Part shown: positions 17,082 through 25,501 of the stretch, piece after piece
Position numbering within the stretch: position 1 is the first letter of the stretch
How the letters are laid out: every line of letters starts with the position of its first letter
Assembly: GCF_002192455.1 (NCBI RefSeq)
Contig: NZ_CP021744.1
Coordinates: 7,030,501-7,094,500 of the forward strand
DNA from: Streptomyces albireticuli
GTDB lineage: Bacteria > Actinomycetota > Actinomycetes > Streptomycetales > Streptomycetaceae
Direction of reading: 5' to 3'
DNA length: 64,000 bases
The notes under the pieces: model-generated
The model's input: only the letters and a program-made list of their open reading frames with translations
Told to the model about the DNA's origin: nothing
Databases searched by the model: none
Program-made: the position numbers and the translations under genes

Positions 17082-18791
17082 ATGAATTCCCCTGCCACTT
17101 CCCACGCACCCCCGGATCCCCGCCGCTGGCTCGCCCTGACCGCCCTGCTGGCCGGCACCCTGATGGACGTCATCGACGTCACCATCGTCAACGTCGCCAT
17201 CCCCCACCTCCAGGAGGACCTCGGCGCCTCCTGCACCGCCGTGCAGTGGACGATCGCCGGATACGCGCTGACCTTCGCCCTGCTGCTGATCACCGGCGGA
17301 CGACTCGGTGACATCTTCGGCCGCAAGCGCCTGTTCCTGCTGGGCATCGCCGGGTTCACCGCGGCCTCACTGCTGTGCGGCCTAGCCGTCAACGCACCCA
17401 TGCTCATCGCCTCCCGCGTCGCCCAAGGCGCGATGGCGGGCCTGATGGTGCCGCAGGTCCTGGCCACCGTGCACGTCGCCTTCCCCAAGGGCGAGCGGGC
17501 CAAGGTCTTCGGCATCCACGGCGCGATCACCGCCGTCGGCACCATCCTGGGCCCGGTCCTCGGCGGCGTCCTCGTCCAGGCCGACCTCTTCGGCCTGTCC
17601 TGGCGGCCGATCTTCCTGATCAACCTGCCCATCGGCCTGACCGCCCTGCTGATCGCGGCCCGCGCGATGGGCGAGTCGAAGGCCGAGCGGCCGCCACGCC
17701 TGGACCTCATCGGCATGGGCCTGGCCGCGCTGGGCCTGCTGATGGTCATCTACCCGCTCACCGAGGGCCGTTCCCTGGACTGGCCGGTATGGGGCTTCGT
17801 GATGATGGCCGCGGGCGCCGCCGTGCTCGCCGTCTTCGTCGCACACCAGCGGGCCAAAACGCGCTGCGACGACAGCCCGCTGATGCCCACCGGCCTGTTC
17901 GCGGCCCGCAGCTTCAGCGGGGGCATCGGCGTGCAGCTGCTGATCACGCTGAGCCTGAGCGTGTTCTTCCTGGCCTGGATGCTCTACCTCCAGATCGGCC
18001 TCGGGTACAGCGCGCTGCGCGCGGGACTCGCCGGACTGCCCTTCTCCGCCGCCGTCATGCTCGGCGCCGGCCTGGCCATGGGCGCGCTCGTACCGAAGTT
18101 CGGCCGTACGGTCCTCCAGGCCGGCGCCGTCCTGATGGCCGTCGGGCTGCTGCTCTTCGCCTGGCAGACCGGCGCGGCGGGCCCCTCCATCGGGTACTGG
18201 CAGATGGCCTGGCCCATGGCCGTTCTCGGACTCGGCATGGGAATGATCGTCGCCCCGCTGACCGACACCGTCCTCACCGACGTCCCCGCCCGCGACGCGG
18301 GCTCCGCCTCCGGCGTCACCGCCACGGCCGGGCAGCTCGGCAGCGCCTTCGGAGCGGCGCTGGTCGCCGTCGTCTTCTTCGGCCTGCTCCCCGGCCACGC
18401 CGCGAACGAGGACGTCACCGACCGGCTCCGCAAGGACCTGGCCGCCACCTCCCTCACCCCCGACCAGACCGACCGCACGGTGACCGCCTTCACCCGGTGC
18501 CACCGGGACCGCACCTCCCGGACCGACCCCGGCAGCACCCCGGCCGGCTGCACCGCTCCAGCCCTGACCTCCGCGCAGACGGACCCGCGCGTCGCCGACG
18601 CCCTGCGGCAGGCAGGAGCGCAGGCCAATGCCCGCACCTACACCGACACGGTCGGCGAGACCGTCCTGTACGTCGCCGGGCTCGTCACCGCCGCCCTGCT
18701 GCTGATGTTCGCCCTGCCCCGCGAGGTCCGCCCGTCGGAACCCGACGCCGACCAGGAGCGGACCCCCTCGACTCCCGTCACCACGGCCTGA
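17082..18791 (+). CDS. MFS drug exporter, DHA2 (EmrB/QacA) family
   Basis: A 569-aa membrane protein with the features of 14-TM drug:proton antiporters. The TM1 motif MDVIDVTIVNVAIPHLQ, the loop 2-3 motif GGRLGDIFGRKRLFLLG, the antiporter motif C-like GTILGPVLGGVL, and a large extracytoplasmic loop with two cysteines before the last TM segment are all seen. ATG 17082 follows CAGGAGC. Downstream of VOC gene 2 and the CAATAGG operator, it would be derepressed with it. Substrate unknown; the module looks like inducible export and detoxification of a small hydrophobic compound. Confidence 0.92.
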   Translation: MNSPATSHAPPDPRRWLALTALLAGTLMDVIDVTIVNVAIPHLQEDLGASCTAVQWTIAGYALTFALLLITGGRLGDIFGRKRLFLLGIAGFTAASLLCGLAVNAPMLIASRVAQGAMAGLMVPQVLATVHVAFPKGERAKVFGIHGAITAVGTILGPVLGGVLVQADLFGLSWRPIFLINLPIGLTALLIAARAMGESKAERPPRLDLIGMGLAALGLLMVIYPLTEGRSLDWPVWGFVMMAAGAAVLAVFVAHQRAKTRCDDSPLMPTGLFAARSFSGGIGVQLLITLSLSVFFLAWMLYLQIGLGYSALRAGLAGLPFSAAVMLGAGLAMGALVPKFGRTVLQAGAVLMAVGLLLFAWQTGAAGPSIGYWQMAWPMAVLGLGMGMIVAPLTDTVLTDVPARDAGSASGVTATAGQLGSAFGAALVAVVFFGLLPGHAANEDVTDRLRKDLAATSLTPDQTDRTVTAFTRCHRDRTSRTDPGSTPAGCTAPALTSAQTDPRVADALRQAGAQANARTYTDTVGETVLYVAGLVTAALLLMFALPREVRPSEPDADQERTPSTPVTTA

Positions 18792-18798
18792 CATCCCG

Positions 18799-19083
18799 CC
18801 TAAGGACGACAGCGCCGGCGGCAAGCCGTACGACAACGTCTTCACCGGCAACCCGTTCCCCTCGGGCGGCATGTACGACCACGCCTCCGGCCCGGGTGGC
18901 GCCGCCTACATGATGCCGTCGTTCCTGGTCACCGACGTGCGGGGAACGGTCACCACGGCCACGGCGGCCGGCGCCGCGGTCGAGCACGTCCCGGCCCCGA
19001 AGTCCTCTCCCACCTGCGCGACATGGCACGGCGCACTCGCCCGCCCGTTCAATGGGACACCCTGTGTCCTCTTGCGATCGTAA
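18799..19083 (+). pseudogene. Possible relic of a third VOC-fold gene
   Basis: The frame reads GGKPYDNVFTGNPFPSGGMY, then MMPSFLVTDVRGTVTTATAAG and AAVEHVP, then loses similarity. The 'PSFLVxDVRxTVxxATAAG' stretch looks like the second half of a VOC-fold protein. No ribosome site or suitable start is present and the C-terminus is unlike the family. It lies directly after the exporter gene, consistent with a duplicated and decayed member of this locus. Confidence 0.35.
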
Positions 19084-19169
19084 TGTCGATCCCGATTCCG
19101 GCGACCTCGCTCGACTTCACCGTCGACCAGGTCTTATGAGCCGAACAGCCACCAGTATCAAGGAGACTT

Positions 19170-19540
19170 GTGTCCAAGCAGACAACCATCCGTAAGGCCC
19201 GCACGGGCGCCCGCGCAGCCGTCGCCCTCGGCGCGGGCGCGTTCATCGTCGTCCTCGGCGCCGGCGCCGCTCAGGCGGCATCCGAGCCCGCTTCCAAGCC
19301 TGTCCCCAAGCGCACCGCACCGCACCGGCCAAGCCTGCGACTGACCGGAAGGCCCTGATCGAACAGACCGGGAAGCACTTGAGCAAGGCCAAGGCGGAGC
19401 TCGCGCGGATTCAGAAGGGAATCCGCAACGGTACTTTCGATGCGAACCGTTACGCGCTCGCGCCTGAGATGCACGAGAAGGACGTCGTCGGCCTCACCTA
19501 CAAAATCGACGACATCGCCAGTGGTGGGCTCAAGCGCTGA
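19170..19540 (+). pseudogene. Small secreted-protein gene interrupted by a 5-bp repeat frameshift
   Basis: GTG 19170 with AAGGAGA upstream begins a clear signal peptide (KARTGARAAVALGAGAFIVV, then LGAGAAQA). The frame stops at 19358, but a second frame continues from AKPATDRKALIEQTGKHLSK to GLTYKIDDIASGGLKR with a stop at 19540. Three tandem CGCAC units (19311-19325) mark the break. Removing one unit would join both halves into a protein of about 121 residues with a lysine-rich helical domain. This could be a real inactivating expansion, a phase-variable switch or a sequencing error. The function of the mature protein is unknown. Confidence 0.7.
19311..19325. repeat. Tandem (CGCAC)x3 at the frameshift point
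   Basis: Three perfect 5-bp units in the coding part just after the signal peptide. Two units would restore a single frame, so slippage by one unit explains the broken gene. Confidence 0.75.
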
Positions 19541-19582
19541 CAACGCGTCTGCCCGGACGCCCGGAGAGCACGGGTAACTCCG

Positions 19583-19628
19583 CCGTCGGGGGCGGGGCGG
19601 CCGCACGGCGCCGCTCCGCCCCCGGCGG
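19583..19628. terminator. Strong hairpin between convergent genes
   Basis: A 19-bp stem (19583-19601 with 19610-19628) with two G-U type pairs and an 8-base loop lies between the secreted-protein gene and the convergent TauD-type gene. It can serve both directions. Confidence 0.75.
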
Positions 19629-19723
19629 GCACGTTGACGCGCCGTCACAGTTCCGACCGTCCGCGTGGTCCGGCGCCGGCTACAGATGTGCCATCGGCGC
19701 GGACACGCACTGGGGCCCCAGGT

Positions 19724-20641
19724 TCATCTTCTCTTCTCCCCGGCACGGAATTCCTTGTTGACCAGGCCGTGCCGACGGAGCATGACGCGAATCAGGCAGC
19801 GTCGTCGGGTGACGTCACTGTGGTCCTCGTATGCGGTACGGCCGTGCAGGATCCTGCGGTCGTCGGTGATCAGGCAGTCGCCCTCCTCCAGCAGGATCGT
19901 GAGGCCCAGCTCCGGGCGGGCGACGACCTGTTTGAGGGCGTCGACAGCCGTGCGTCTCGCGGGTGACAGGGGTTTGCCGGTCAGCTCGGCGGCGGTTTCG
20001 AGCCGTTTGGCGTTGCACCGGACATGGACGCGGCCGTCGGCGCGTACGTCGAAGACCGGTGCCCGGACGACCGAGGGTTTCCCCGGCGGCGTGACATGGC
20101 GCCGGTCGAACGCGAAGGGGGTGCTCAGCAGGGAGAGCTCGCCGGGGAACTCCTCCCGCAGAACGTGATGCACCGTCCAGCCGTCGACCAGGACGGAGGC
20201 GCCGCCCTGCGCGGCTCTGCGGTGGGTGAGAAGGGCGATCCAGTCCGGGTCCTGGCCGAAGGGCCTGACCGCCTGGTCGTTGTGCGGGTGGAGGTAGCCG
20301 CGCGACTTGGAGGTGTAGGCGTTCTCGTGGAACCGGCGGTCGTCCGTGTGCGCCGAGACCCCTTCGTCCCGTACCAGCCAGGCAAGGGCGGTGTCCGTGC
20401 CATGGCCCTGCGGTAGCGGCTCGCCGAGGTGGCGGAGCATCGCCTCGCTGAAGCGTTGCGCGTCGGCGGTACCCAGGGATGCGACGGGGGTACCGGTCAC
20501 CACGGTGAAGCCGGGACCGTCGAGAAGCGCCTCACGTATCCGACGGGCCAGTGCCGCGTGATCACGTTGGTACGGCAGCCGGAAGTCCGCGGGGGAGGTG
20601 AAGGTCCGCTGCGTCCAGCCGTTCGCGGCGTCTCGGAACAT
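19724..20641 (-). CDS. TauD/TfdA-family Fe(II)/2-oxoglutarate dioxygenase
   Basis: A 305-aa enzyme of the TauD/clavaminate synthase-like fold. The iron ligands are visible as LHPHNDQAV (HxD) and the distal histidine in DDRRILHGRTAYED, with the 2OG-binding arginine in RRRCLIRVML. Other family features are an ALAWLVRDEGVSAHTDD segment and a GASVLVDGWTVH stretch. It would hydroxylate or desaturate a small molecule with O2 and 2-oxoglutarate. ATG 20641 gives the usual length; the region before it lacks a good ribosome site. It is divergent from the aldo/keto reductase gene, 110 bases away. Confidence 0.85.
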   Translation of the reverse strand: MFRDAANGWTQRTFTSPADFRLPYQRDHAALARRIREALLDGPGFTVVTGTPVASLGTADAQRFSEAMLRHLGEPLPQGHGTDTALAWLVRDEGVSAHTDDRRFHENAYTSKSRGYLHPHNDQAVRPFGQDPDWIALLTHRRAAQGGASVLVDGWTVHHVLREEFPGELSLLSTPFAFDRRHVTPPGKPSVVRAPVFDVRADGRVHVRCNAKRLETAAELTGKPLSPARRTAVDALKQVVARPELGLTILLEEGDCLITDDRRILHGRTAYEDHSDVTRRRCLIRVMLRRHGLVNKEFRAGEKRR

Positions 20642-20751
20642 GGGCCGAGGGTAGGAGCGGGCGACGGCCCGGCAGTAGGCGGAAACAGGCCCTCCGCCGG
20701 CATCCGGCCGGATATTACGCTGACACCGGGAGACCGAGGGGGCCAGGGCGG

Positions 20752-21726
20752 ATGCCGGTGAGACGGTTAGGCCGAGACGGCCCATGGGTATCAGCGATGG
20801 GCCTGGGCTGCATGGGCATGTCGGAGTTCTACGGGGCCGCCGACGAGGCCGAGTCGATCGCCACCATCCGTAAGGCCCTGGACCTCGGCGTCACCTTCCT
20901 CGACACGGCCGACATGTACGGCCCGTACACCAACGAAAAGCTCGTCGGCCGGGCCGTAGCCGGCCGCCGCGAGACCGCCTTCCTCGCCACCAAGTTCGGC
21001 GTCGTACGCGGCCCAGGCCCCAAGGACCGGCGGGTCGACTCGACGCCGGAATACGCCGGACGGGCCTGCGAAGCATCGCTGCGCCGCCTGGGCGTGGACC
21101 ACCTGGACCTGTTCTACCTGCACCGGCGCGATCCGGACGTGCCGATCGAAGAGACCGTCGGCGGCATGACGGAACTCGTGGCCGAGGGCAAGGTCCGGTA
21201 TCTCGGTCTGTCGGAGGTGAGTTCCCGGACCTTGCGCAGGGCGTGTGCGGCGGGGCCCATCGCCGCCTTGCAGAGTGAGTACTCACTGTTCACCCGTGGC
21301 CTGGAAGAGGACATCCTGCCCGCTGCCAGGAAGTTGGGGGTCGCTCTCGTTCCGTACGCGCCACTCGGCCGTGGACTCCTCACCGGCGCTGTCACGTCCG
21401 TGCACACCCTGGCAGCCGACGACATCCGACGCGACCAGCCCCGCTTCCAGGGAGCGAACCTCGCGACCAACCTCGCTCTGGCCGAACGGGTACGGACGCT
21501 CGCCGCGAGTGTCGGCTGCACACCGGCTCAGCTGGCCCTCGCCTGGGTGCTGGCTCAGGGGGACACCGTCATCCCCATTCCGGGCGTGCGCCGAGGCGGA
21601 CACCTGGAGGAGAACGTCCTGGCTCTCGACCTACGGCTGTCCGCCGAAGAGGTGCGGGCTATCACCGAGGCGGTCCCGGAAGCGGCGGGCGCCCGTGCCC
21701 CCGACCTGTCCCGGCTGGAGAAGTGA
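20752..21726 (+). CDS. Aldo/keto reductase
   Basis: A 324-aa NADPH-dependent oxidoreductase of the AKR family (YajO/AKR13-like). The catalytic tetrad is visible as D51 and Y56 in FLDTADMYGP, K81 in LATKFG, and the histidine of FYLHRRDP. The cofactor region appears near the C-terminus as IPGVRRGGHLEEN. It would reduce aldehydes or ketones. Its start overlaps a GGG-rich region rather than a clean GGAGG. The TauD-type gene opposite may share promoter elements, but no functional link is evident. Confidence 0.92.
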   Translation: MPVRRLGRDGPWVSAMGLGCMGMSEFYGAADEAESIATIRKALDLGVTFLDTADMYGPYTNEKLVGRAVAGRRETAFLATKFGVVRGPGPKDRRVDSTPEYAGRACEASLRRLGVDHLDLFYLHRRDPDVPIEETVGGMTELVAEGKVRYLGLSEVSSRTLRRACAAGPIAALQSEYSLFTRGLEEDILPAARKLGVALVPYAPLGRGLLTGAVTSVHTLAADDIRRDQPRFQGANLATNLALAERVRTLAASVGCTPAQLALAWVLAQGDTVIPIPGVRRGGHLEENVLALDLRLSAEEVRAITEAVPEAAGARAPDLSRLEK

Positions 21727-23051
21727 TCCGGGAACGTGCCGACCAAGGCACGGGGCTGGGGGACGGCGAGGCCACCGGCCGGCGGGTTGACCAGGGTTGA
21801 ACAGCAGGTCCCATGCGGGCTGGGAGCCCGTGCTGGTTCGGTGCTGACTTCGCGGGGCCCATGTGCTGAGGGACCACACTCCGGGGCGGGGTGTGAGGCC
21901 AGTAGCCCCGCTCGGCCAGGCAGCCCGCGCCCGGCCTGGACTCCCTGCGTGAGCAAGCAGCCGACCTGCGCCGGGGCAGGTTCGTGACCACGTTCGAGGA
22001 GGGGGCACCGGCGGCGGTCCACGAGACGGTCGAGTGGGAGTTCAGCAAGGTCGACGGTCATCTCACGCCGGAGTCGCTGTACGCCGAGAGTCCGCACCCG
22101 GTCCCGGCCGGCGCCGCACACCCGCAGGATGGTGTCGGTGAGCTGCTTGGGCCGAGGCCGCGTCGAGCAGGTGCCGGCCGCGGGTTGCCGGGGGCGGACG
22201 GCGGGGTTCGCCGCGATCTGCTCGCCCGAACGTCTCGCCGCACAACGCCAGGCCGGCCGTAGTGCGGCCCCCGATCGCGGCTGACTGCCGGTCACGCCGG
22301 CAGCGACGCCTCCGGCCACCTGAGCCGCAGGGCACACGGCCGGCATCTGTGGTTCCCCCCCCGGCATCGACTACGGCAGTGCCCCAGCGGGTGCCGGGAG
22401 CCGGAATCGTGTCCGGGCAGGACAGGGCGTGGTCGATGTCGCGTCGGGTGCTGCTCATCGGGGACCCCGGGCGAGTGGTCACGGCCGCAGGCCGGGAAGT
22501 GGCTGGAGGACCTGCGCGACCAGGTCCTCGGTGGGGCCTCCAGGGCCCGAGCTGTGACGTGTGGGGGTCGTCGCGGCGAGGGCCTGGGCATCGGAGTGCT
22601 CCAGATGGAAAGGCCGGGCTGTGCCCACTCGGTGCGGGGCGGCGCGCCGTCCGGATCCCGGTGGCGGCCGGTCAGCCGGTCGGCGCCGGTGGGCGGTTCG
22701 CGGCAGCGGACTCTGCGGGCGACCAGCGGCAGGCGGCGGGCAGGCCGGTATCTGCCGGCCCCCGTGTGTGACAGGAGCCGGCCATGCCAGGGCCGGCGCG
22801 CGGAGGGTCTCGATCGTCTTGCCCCGGCGGCGATGCACGAGGCTCAGGGCGAACTCATCGCCCCCGAGCCACCCGACCGGGACGCGCGGGCCCGCCCAAG
22901 CGGTGAGCCGGGTCGCGATCGGTGCGAGGCGGTGTCTCCCGCCGCAGGGCTCGTGCTGTCCGGTGATCTGCTTGCAGTGGTTGGCGTGCCACGCGCGTGT
23001 CACAGGCGATGATGGTGGCCCGATAAGTCGATCACGAGGTCAGGAGCTCCG
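21727..23051. other. 1.3-kb decayed region without intact genes
   Basis: Long frames exist on both strands but none has a start, ribosome site and protein-like sequence together. The only recognisable piece is a GGDEF-domain fragment on the minus strand (22764-22961). Diguanylate cyclase genes of this short type are common on Streptomyces mobile elements, so the region may be the remains of an integrated element. I found no terminal repeats or integrase. Confidence 0.5.
22764..22961 (-). pseudogene. GGDEF-domain (diguanylate cyclase-like) relic
   Basis: The minus strand reads HRLAPIATRLTAWAGPR followed by VPVGWLGGDEFALSLVHRRR. This matches the core of a GGDEF domain ('LxxIAxRLxAWAGPRxxVGRLGGDEFA'), with the GGDEF signature intact at 22851-22865. 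The part before it lacks the nucleotide-binding start of the domain, and the part after it diverges quickly. It is a truncated remnant. Confidence 0.55.
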
Positions 23052-23390
23052 ATGCCACGGCGCGTTCATCAGCCACTGGAGGACGAGGAGGTCAACTTTG
23101 TCTTCAGGATGAGCGAAGGCCCGGTCCTCGCCTACTTCTCCGGGACGTGGCCGAAGGCGATCGAGGCATGCCGGGCGATGGACCTTGTCGTGGGTCGGAT
23201 CGCCGAGGAGTACGCGAATCTCCTGACAGCCGTCAAGATCGACATCACCCGGTGCCCGGAGGCGACCAAGCGGTACGGCGTCACCGGGGCACCGTCCGTC
23301 GTCCTGCTCAAGGACGGTGCGGTGGCGGCACGCGGCGCGGGGGCGATGACCCACACCGAGGTCCGGGATTTCCTCCGCGCTCACATCTGA
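23052..23390 (+). CDS. Thioredoxin-fold protein lacking the CxxC motif
   Basis: A 112-aa protein with a thioredoxin-like layout: a central strand GPVLAYFSGTWPKAIEACRAMD, then LTAVKIDITRCPEATKRYGVTGAPSVVLLKDG with the cis-Pro region (TGAPS). The active-site tryptophan is kept, but WCGPC is replaced by WPKAIEAC, so the redox-active N-terminal cysteine is missing and only a displaced cysteine remains. Classical disulfide exchange is unlikely; a scaffold, chaperone or monothiol role is possible. Start ATG 23052. No operon partner is apparent. Confidence 0.78.
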   Translation: MPRRVHQPLEDEEVNFVFRMSEGPVLAYFSGTWPKAIEACRAMDLVVGRIAEEYANLLTAVKIDITRCPEATKRYGVTGAPSVVLLKDGAVAARGAGAMTHTEVRDFLRAHI

Positions 23391-23823
23391 CCAGCCACGA
23401 AGCACCCTCACCAGCACTGGAGCGCGGCCGGTTCCTCGCGGGTGACCTCGTAGACGCCGATGACGCCCTCGCCACCGGACCAGGTGCCGGTGGCGTGGAG
23501 CCCGGCCTTCAGCAACCACAACGGCAGGACTTCCGAGCCGAAGAAGCGCCTTGCCCGGATCGTCTTGCCTGAGGTCGGCCTCGTAGGCCCGGCCCAGGCG
23601 CGCACCGCAGGAACGGGATGAGGTGCCGAGTCGAAATCTGTGCCGATGAGCCCGAGCGGCGCACGCACCGTCGCACCGAGCTGCCGCGGGCCAAGAAGAA
23701 TCACCCGGATCTCGTCACACGTTCACGGCAAGACCAGCTGAAAGTGATCTTGCCCACCCAATACGCCTGTGACCTTATGGAGCTGGTCGGCAACCTTAAG
23801 TAGCAGTCGGTGAAGGGAAGACG
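23391..23823. other. 433-base gap before the cytoplasmic lectin gene
   Basis: No family could be recognised on either strand. A minus-strand frame ending near 23408 (with GLHATGTWSGGEGVIGVYEV) and a plus-strand frame ending at 23803 are mildly protein-like but lack convincing starts. Confidence 0.35.
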
Positions 23824-24351
23824 ATGAGTACTGCCTCCGAAGCACCCACCGGTGACGAGAACACCACCCCGGTGAGGACGGCCGGGCTGCCAGATTCGGG
23901 CACGGTGGTCTCCTGGGCCAATGTCCGCAGCAGGTTGCGGATGGGGGTCGCGCGTGAGTCCACCAAGGACGGGGCCGAGATCCACCAGCTCCTCGCTGCC
24001 CCGAGGGGCTACCAGCGGTGGCGGCTGGTCGTGGTGGGCCAGGAGAACGGCGAAGTCTTCTACAAGTTCGAGAACCTGCGCAGCGGCAAGGTCCTGGAGA
24101 TCGCCGGAGCGCAGGAGGCGGCGGGCGCTGTGGTCACGCAAGGCACCTACGAGGGTGACGAAGCGCGCCACCAGCAGTGGAAGCTGATCCCGGTGGGATC
24201 CGAGACCGACGCTGCCCCGCGGGCGTACGAGATCGCGAACAGGAACAGCGGCCTGTTCCTGCAGGTCGACACCAACGCCCGCGCGGCGATCAAGCAGCAC
24301 GGGGCGGAAGGCGGCCACCGCACTCGCCAGTGGCAACTTCTGCCGGTGTGA
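23824..24351 (+). CDS. Ricin-type beta-trefoil lectin-like protein without signal peptide
   Basis: A 175-aa protein with one RICIN-like beta-trefoil. Three QxW-type motifs (QRWRLV, QQWKLI, RQWQLL) close the three subdomains, and NLRSGKVLEIAG and NRNSGLFLQVD are the usual ligand-loop segments. There is no signal peptide or membrane segment, so it is probably cytoplasmic, or exported with other machinery. ATG 23824 follows GGGAAGACG. It starts a run of lectin genes reaching 38.9 kb. Confidence 0.82.
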   Translation: MSTASEAPTGDENTTPVRTAGLPDSGTVVSWANVRSRLRMGVARESTKDGAEIHQLLAAPRGYQRWRLVVVGQENGEVFYKFENLRSGKVLEIAGAQEAAGAVVTQGTYEGDEARHQQWKLIPVGSETDAAPRAYEIANRNSGLFLQVDTNARAAIKQHGAEGGHRTRQWQLLPV

Positions 24352-24357
24352 CGCACC

Positions 24358-24389
24358 AGGGGCCAGTGGTTCGGGCGCCCCTGGCCCCT
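24358..24389. terminator. Hairpin between convergent lectin genes
   Basis: Inverted arms AGGGGCCA and TGGCCCCT (24358-24365 with 24382-24389) just after the stop of the lectin gene. No T-run beyond two bases. Confidence 0.45.
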
Positions 24390-24611
24390 TGCGACCATCC
24401 AGACACCGCGGCTCGCCGGCTTCCTGCGTCATCCGCCCACACCTGGACCTCGACGACCTCGTCGTGCGCGGCAGTGTCCAGCTCCTCGGAACGTCCGCGG
24501 ACCTTCCGTTGCCGGGACCGACCGCGCGCAAGTAAACGAGCGGCCCCGGCTCCGCTGATGGCCCGCTCAACAGTCCTTGGGAGCAGACCCCAGGCAGGAG
24601 TCGTGCCGGTG

Positions 24612-25154
24612 TCACGGCCCGTAGATCAGGGGCCATTTCTGATGGGGCAGTCCCTGGTTGTCATTGGTCACCACCGGGGATTCGTTGGCCCCACCCCATC
24701 CGCGGTCGGGTTCGAGGACGCGGCCGAAGAGGTTGGCGATCCGGGCGGGGTCGGCGCTGTGGGCGGGGTCCACGTACCAGAGCTGATCCACGTTGGTGAA
24801 CGATCTGTCGCAGTCGCTCAGCCACGTCGCCCAGCCACTGGGCCCTTGGGCATAGCCGGCCAGGCAACGGCCGTCCCTGCGAGTGACCATGTGGTAGGCG
24901 CCACGGCCGTCGGCGATCAGGTCCCAGAGCTGGTACGGCTCGCTGGTGCAGTTCCACACCCGCATCCGGTCGTCGCCCGCCGGCATGCCCATGCAGCGGC
25001 CCGTGCCCTGGTTCCGTACCTGGAACGGACCGACCGCGGCGCGTTTCGTGGGTTCGGCGGCCCGGCCCACGGCGCCTGAACTCGGTGCGACGGAGGCCAG
25101 CGCCGCGAGCAGCCCGGCAAGAACCAGCGCCCGCCGCGTACGCGATAACGTCAA
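24612..25154 (-). CDS. Secreted ricin-type lectin-like protein
   Basis: A 180-aa protein beginning at TTG 25154, supported by an AGGAGG ribosome site nine bases upstream. An n-region with RTRR and a hydrophobic stretch ALVLAGLLAALASVA form a signal peptide. The mature part is one beta-trefoil with QLWDLI, QLWYV and QKWPLI closing motifs and cysteine pairs in CMGM/NCTSE and CLAG/DCDR. Such domains bind galactose-type sugars or polysaccharides outside the cell. It is divergent from the iron-box-controlled hydrolase gene. Confidence 0.82.
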   Translation of the reverse strand: MTLSRTRRALVLAGLLAALASVAPSSGAVGRAAEPTKRAAVGPFQVRNQGTGRCMGMPAGDDRMRVWNCTSEPYQLWDLIADGRGAYHMVTRRDGRCLAGYAQGPSGWATWLSDCDRSFTNVDQLWYVDPAHSADPARIANLFGRVLEPDRGWGGANESPVVTNDNQGLPHQKWPLIYGP

Positions 25155-25429
25155 GATTCCTCCTGTTCCCAGTGGAATGACGGGACACCACGATTCCCCA
25201 ACGTAAGCGTGAGCGAACAGGGTTGAGCAGCCAAACCCCTCGAACGAGTACAGCCCTCCCTCCAGCAGCTATCTCGACCTCAGGTAGCCGCCCCATGTAC
25301 TTGGGAACAGGAGACCCACCGGACCCGCCCCAAGGCGTCTACTTCTCTGCTGCCCTGACGTGATACCCCGGCCCGGCCAGGGGCAGCGCCGACCCGGTGT
25401 GTTCCCGAACACACCGTCACATTCGCGAC

Positions 25430-25448
25430 TTAGGTCAGCTTTACCTTA
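25430..25448. promoter_or_regulatory. Iron box (DmdR/IdeR-type operator)
   Basis: TTAGGTCAGCTTTACCTTA matches 14 of 19 positions of the iron-box consensus TTAGGTTAGGCTAACCTAA, including both outer conserved blocks. It lies 53 bases before the serine hydrolase start, in the divergent gap 25155-25501, which is otherwise free of genes. Confidence 0.65.
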
Positions 25449-25501
25449 GTGACTGGTTGAGGTGTCTGCCGGCATGTTGGAAACGGATGAGGAGAAGCGG
25501 G

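Noticed and set aside
19311..19325. Possible programmed frameshift instead of mutation
   Set aside because: No slippery heptamer or downstream structure was seen; a repeat-unit expansion explains the shift more simply.
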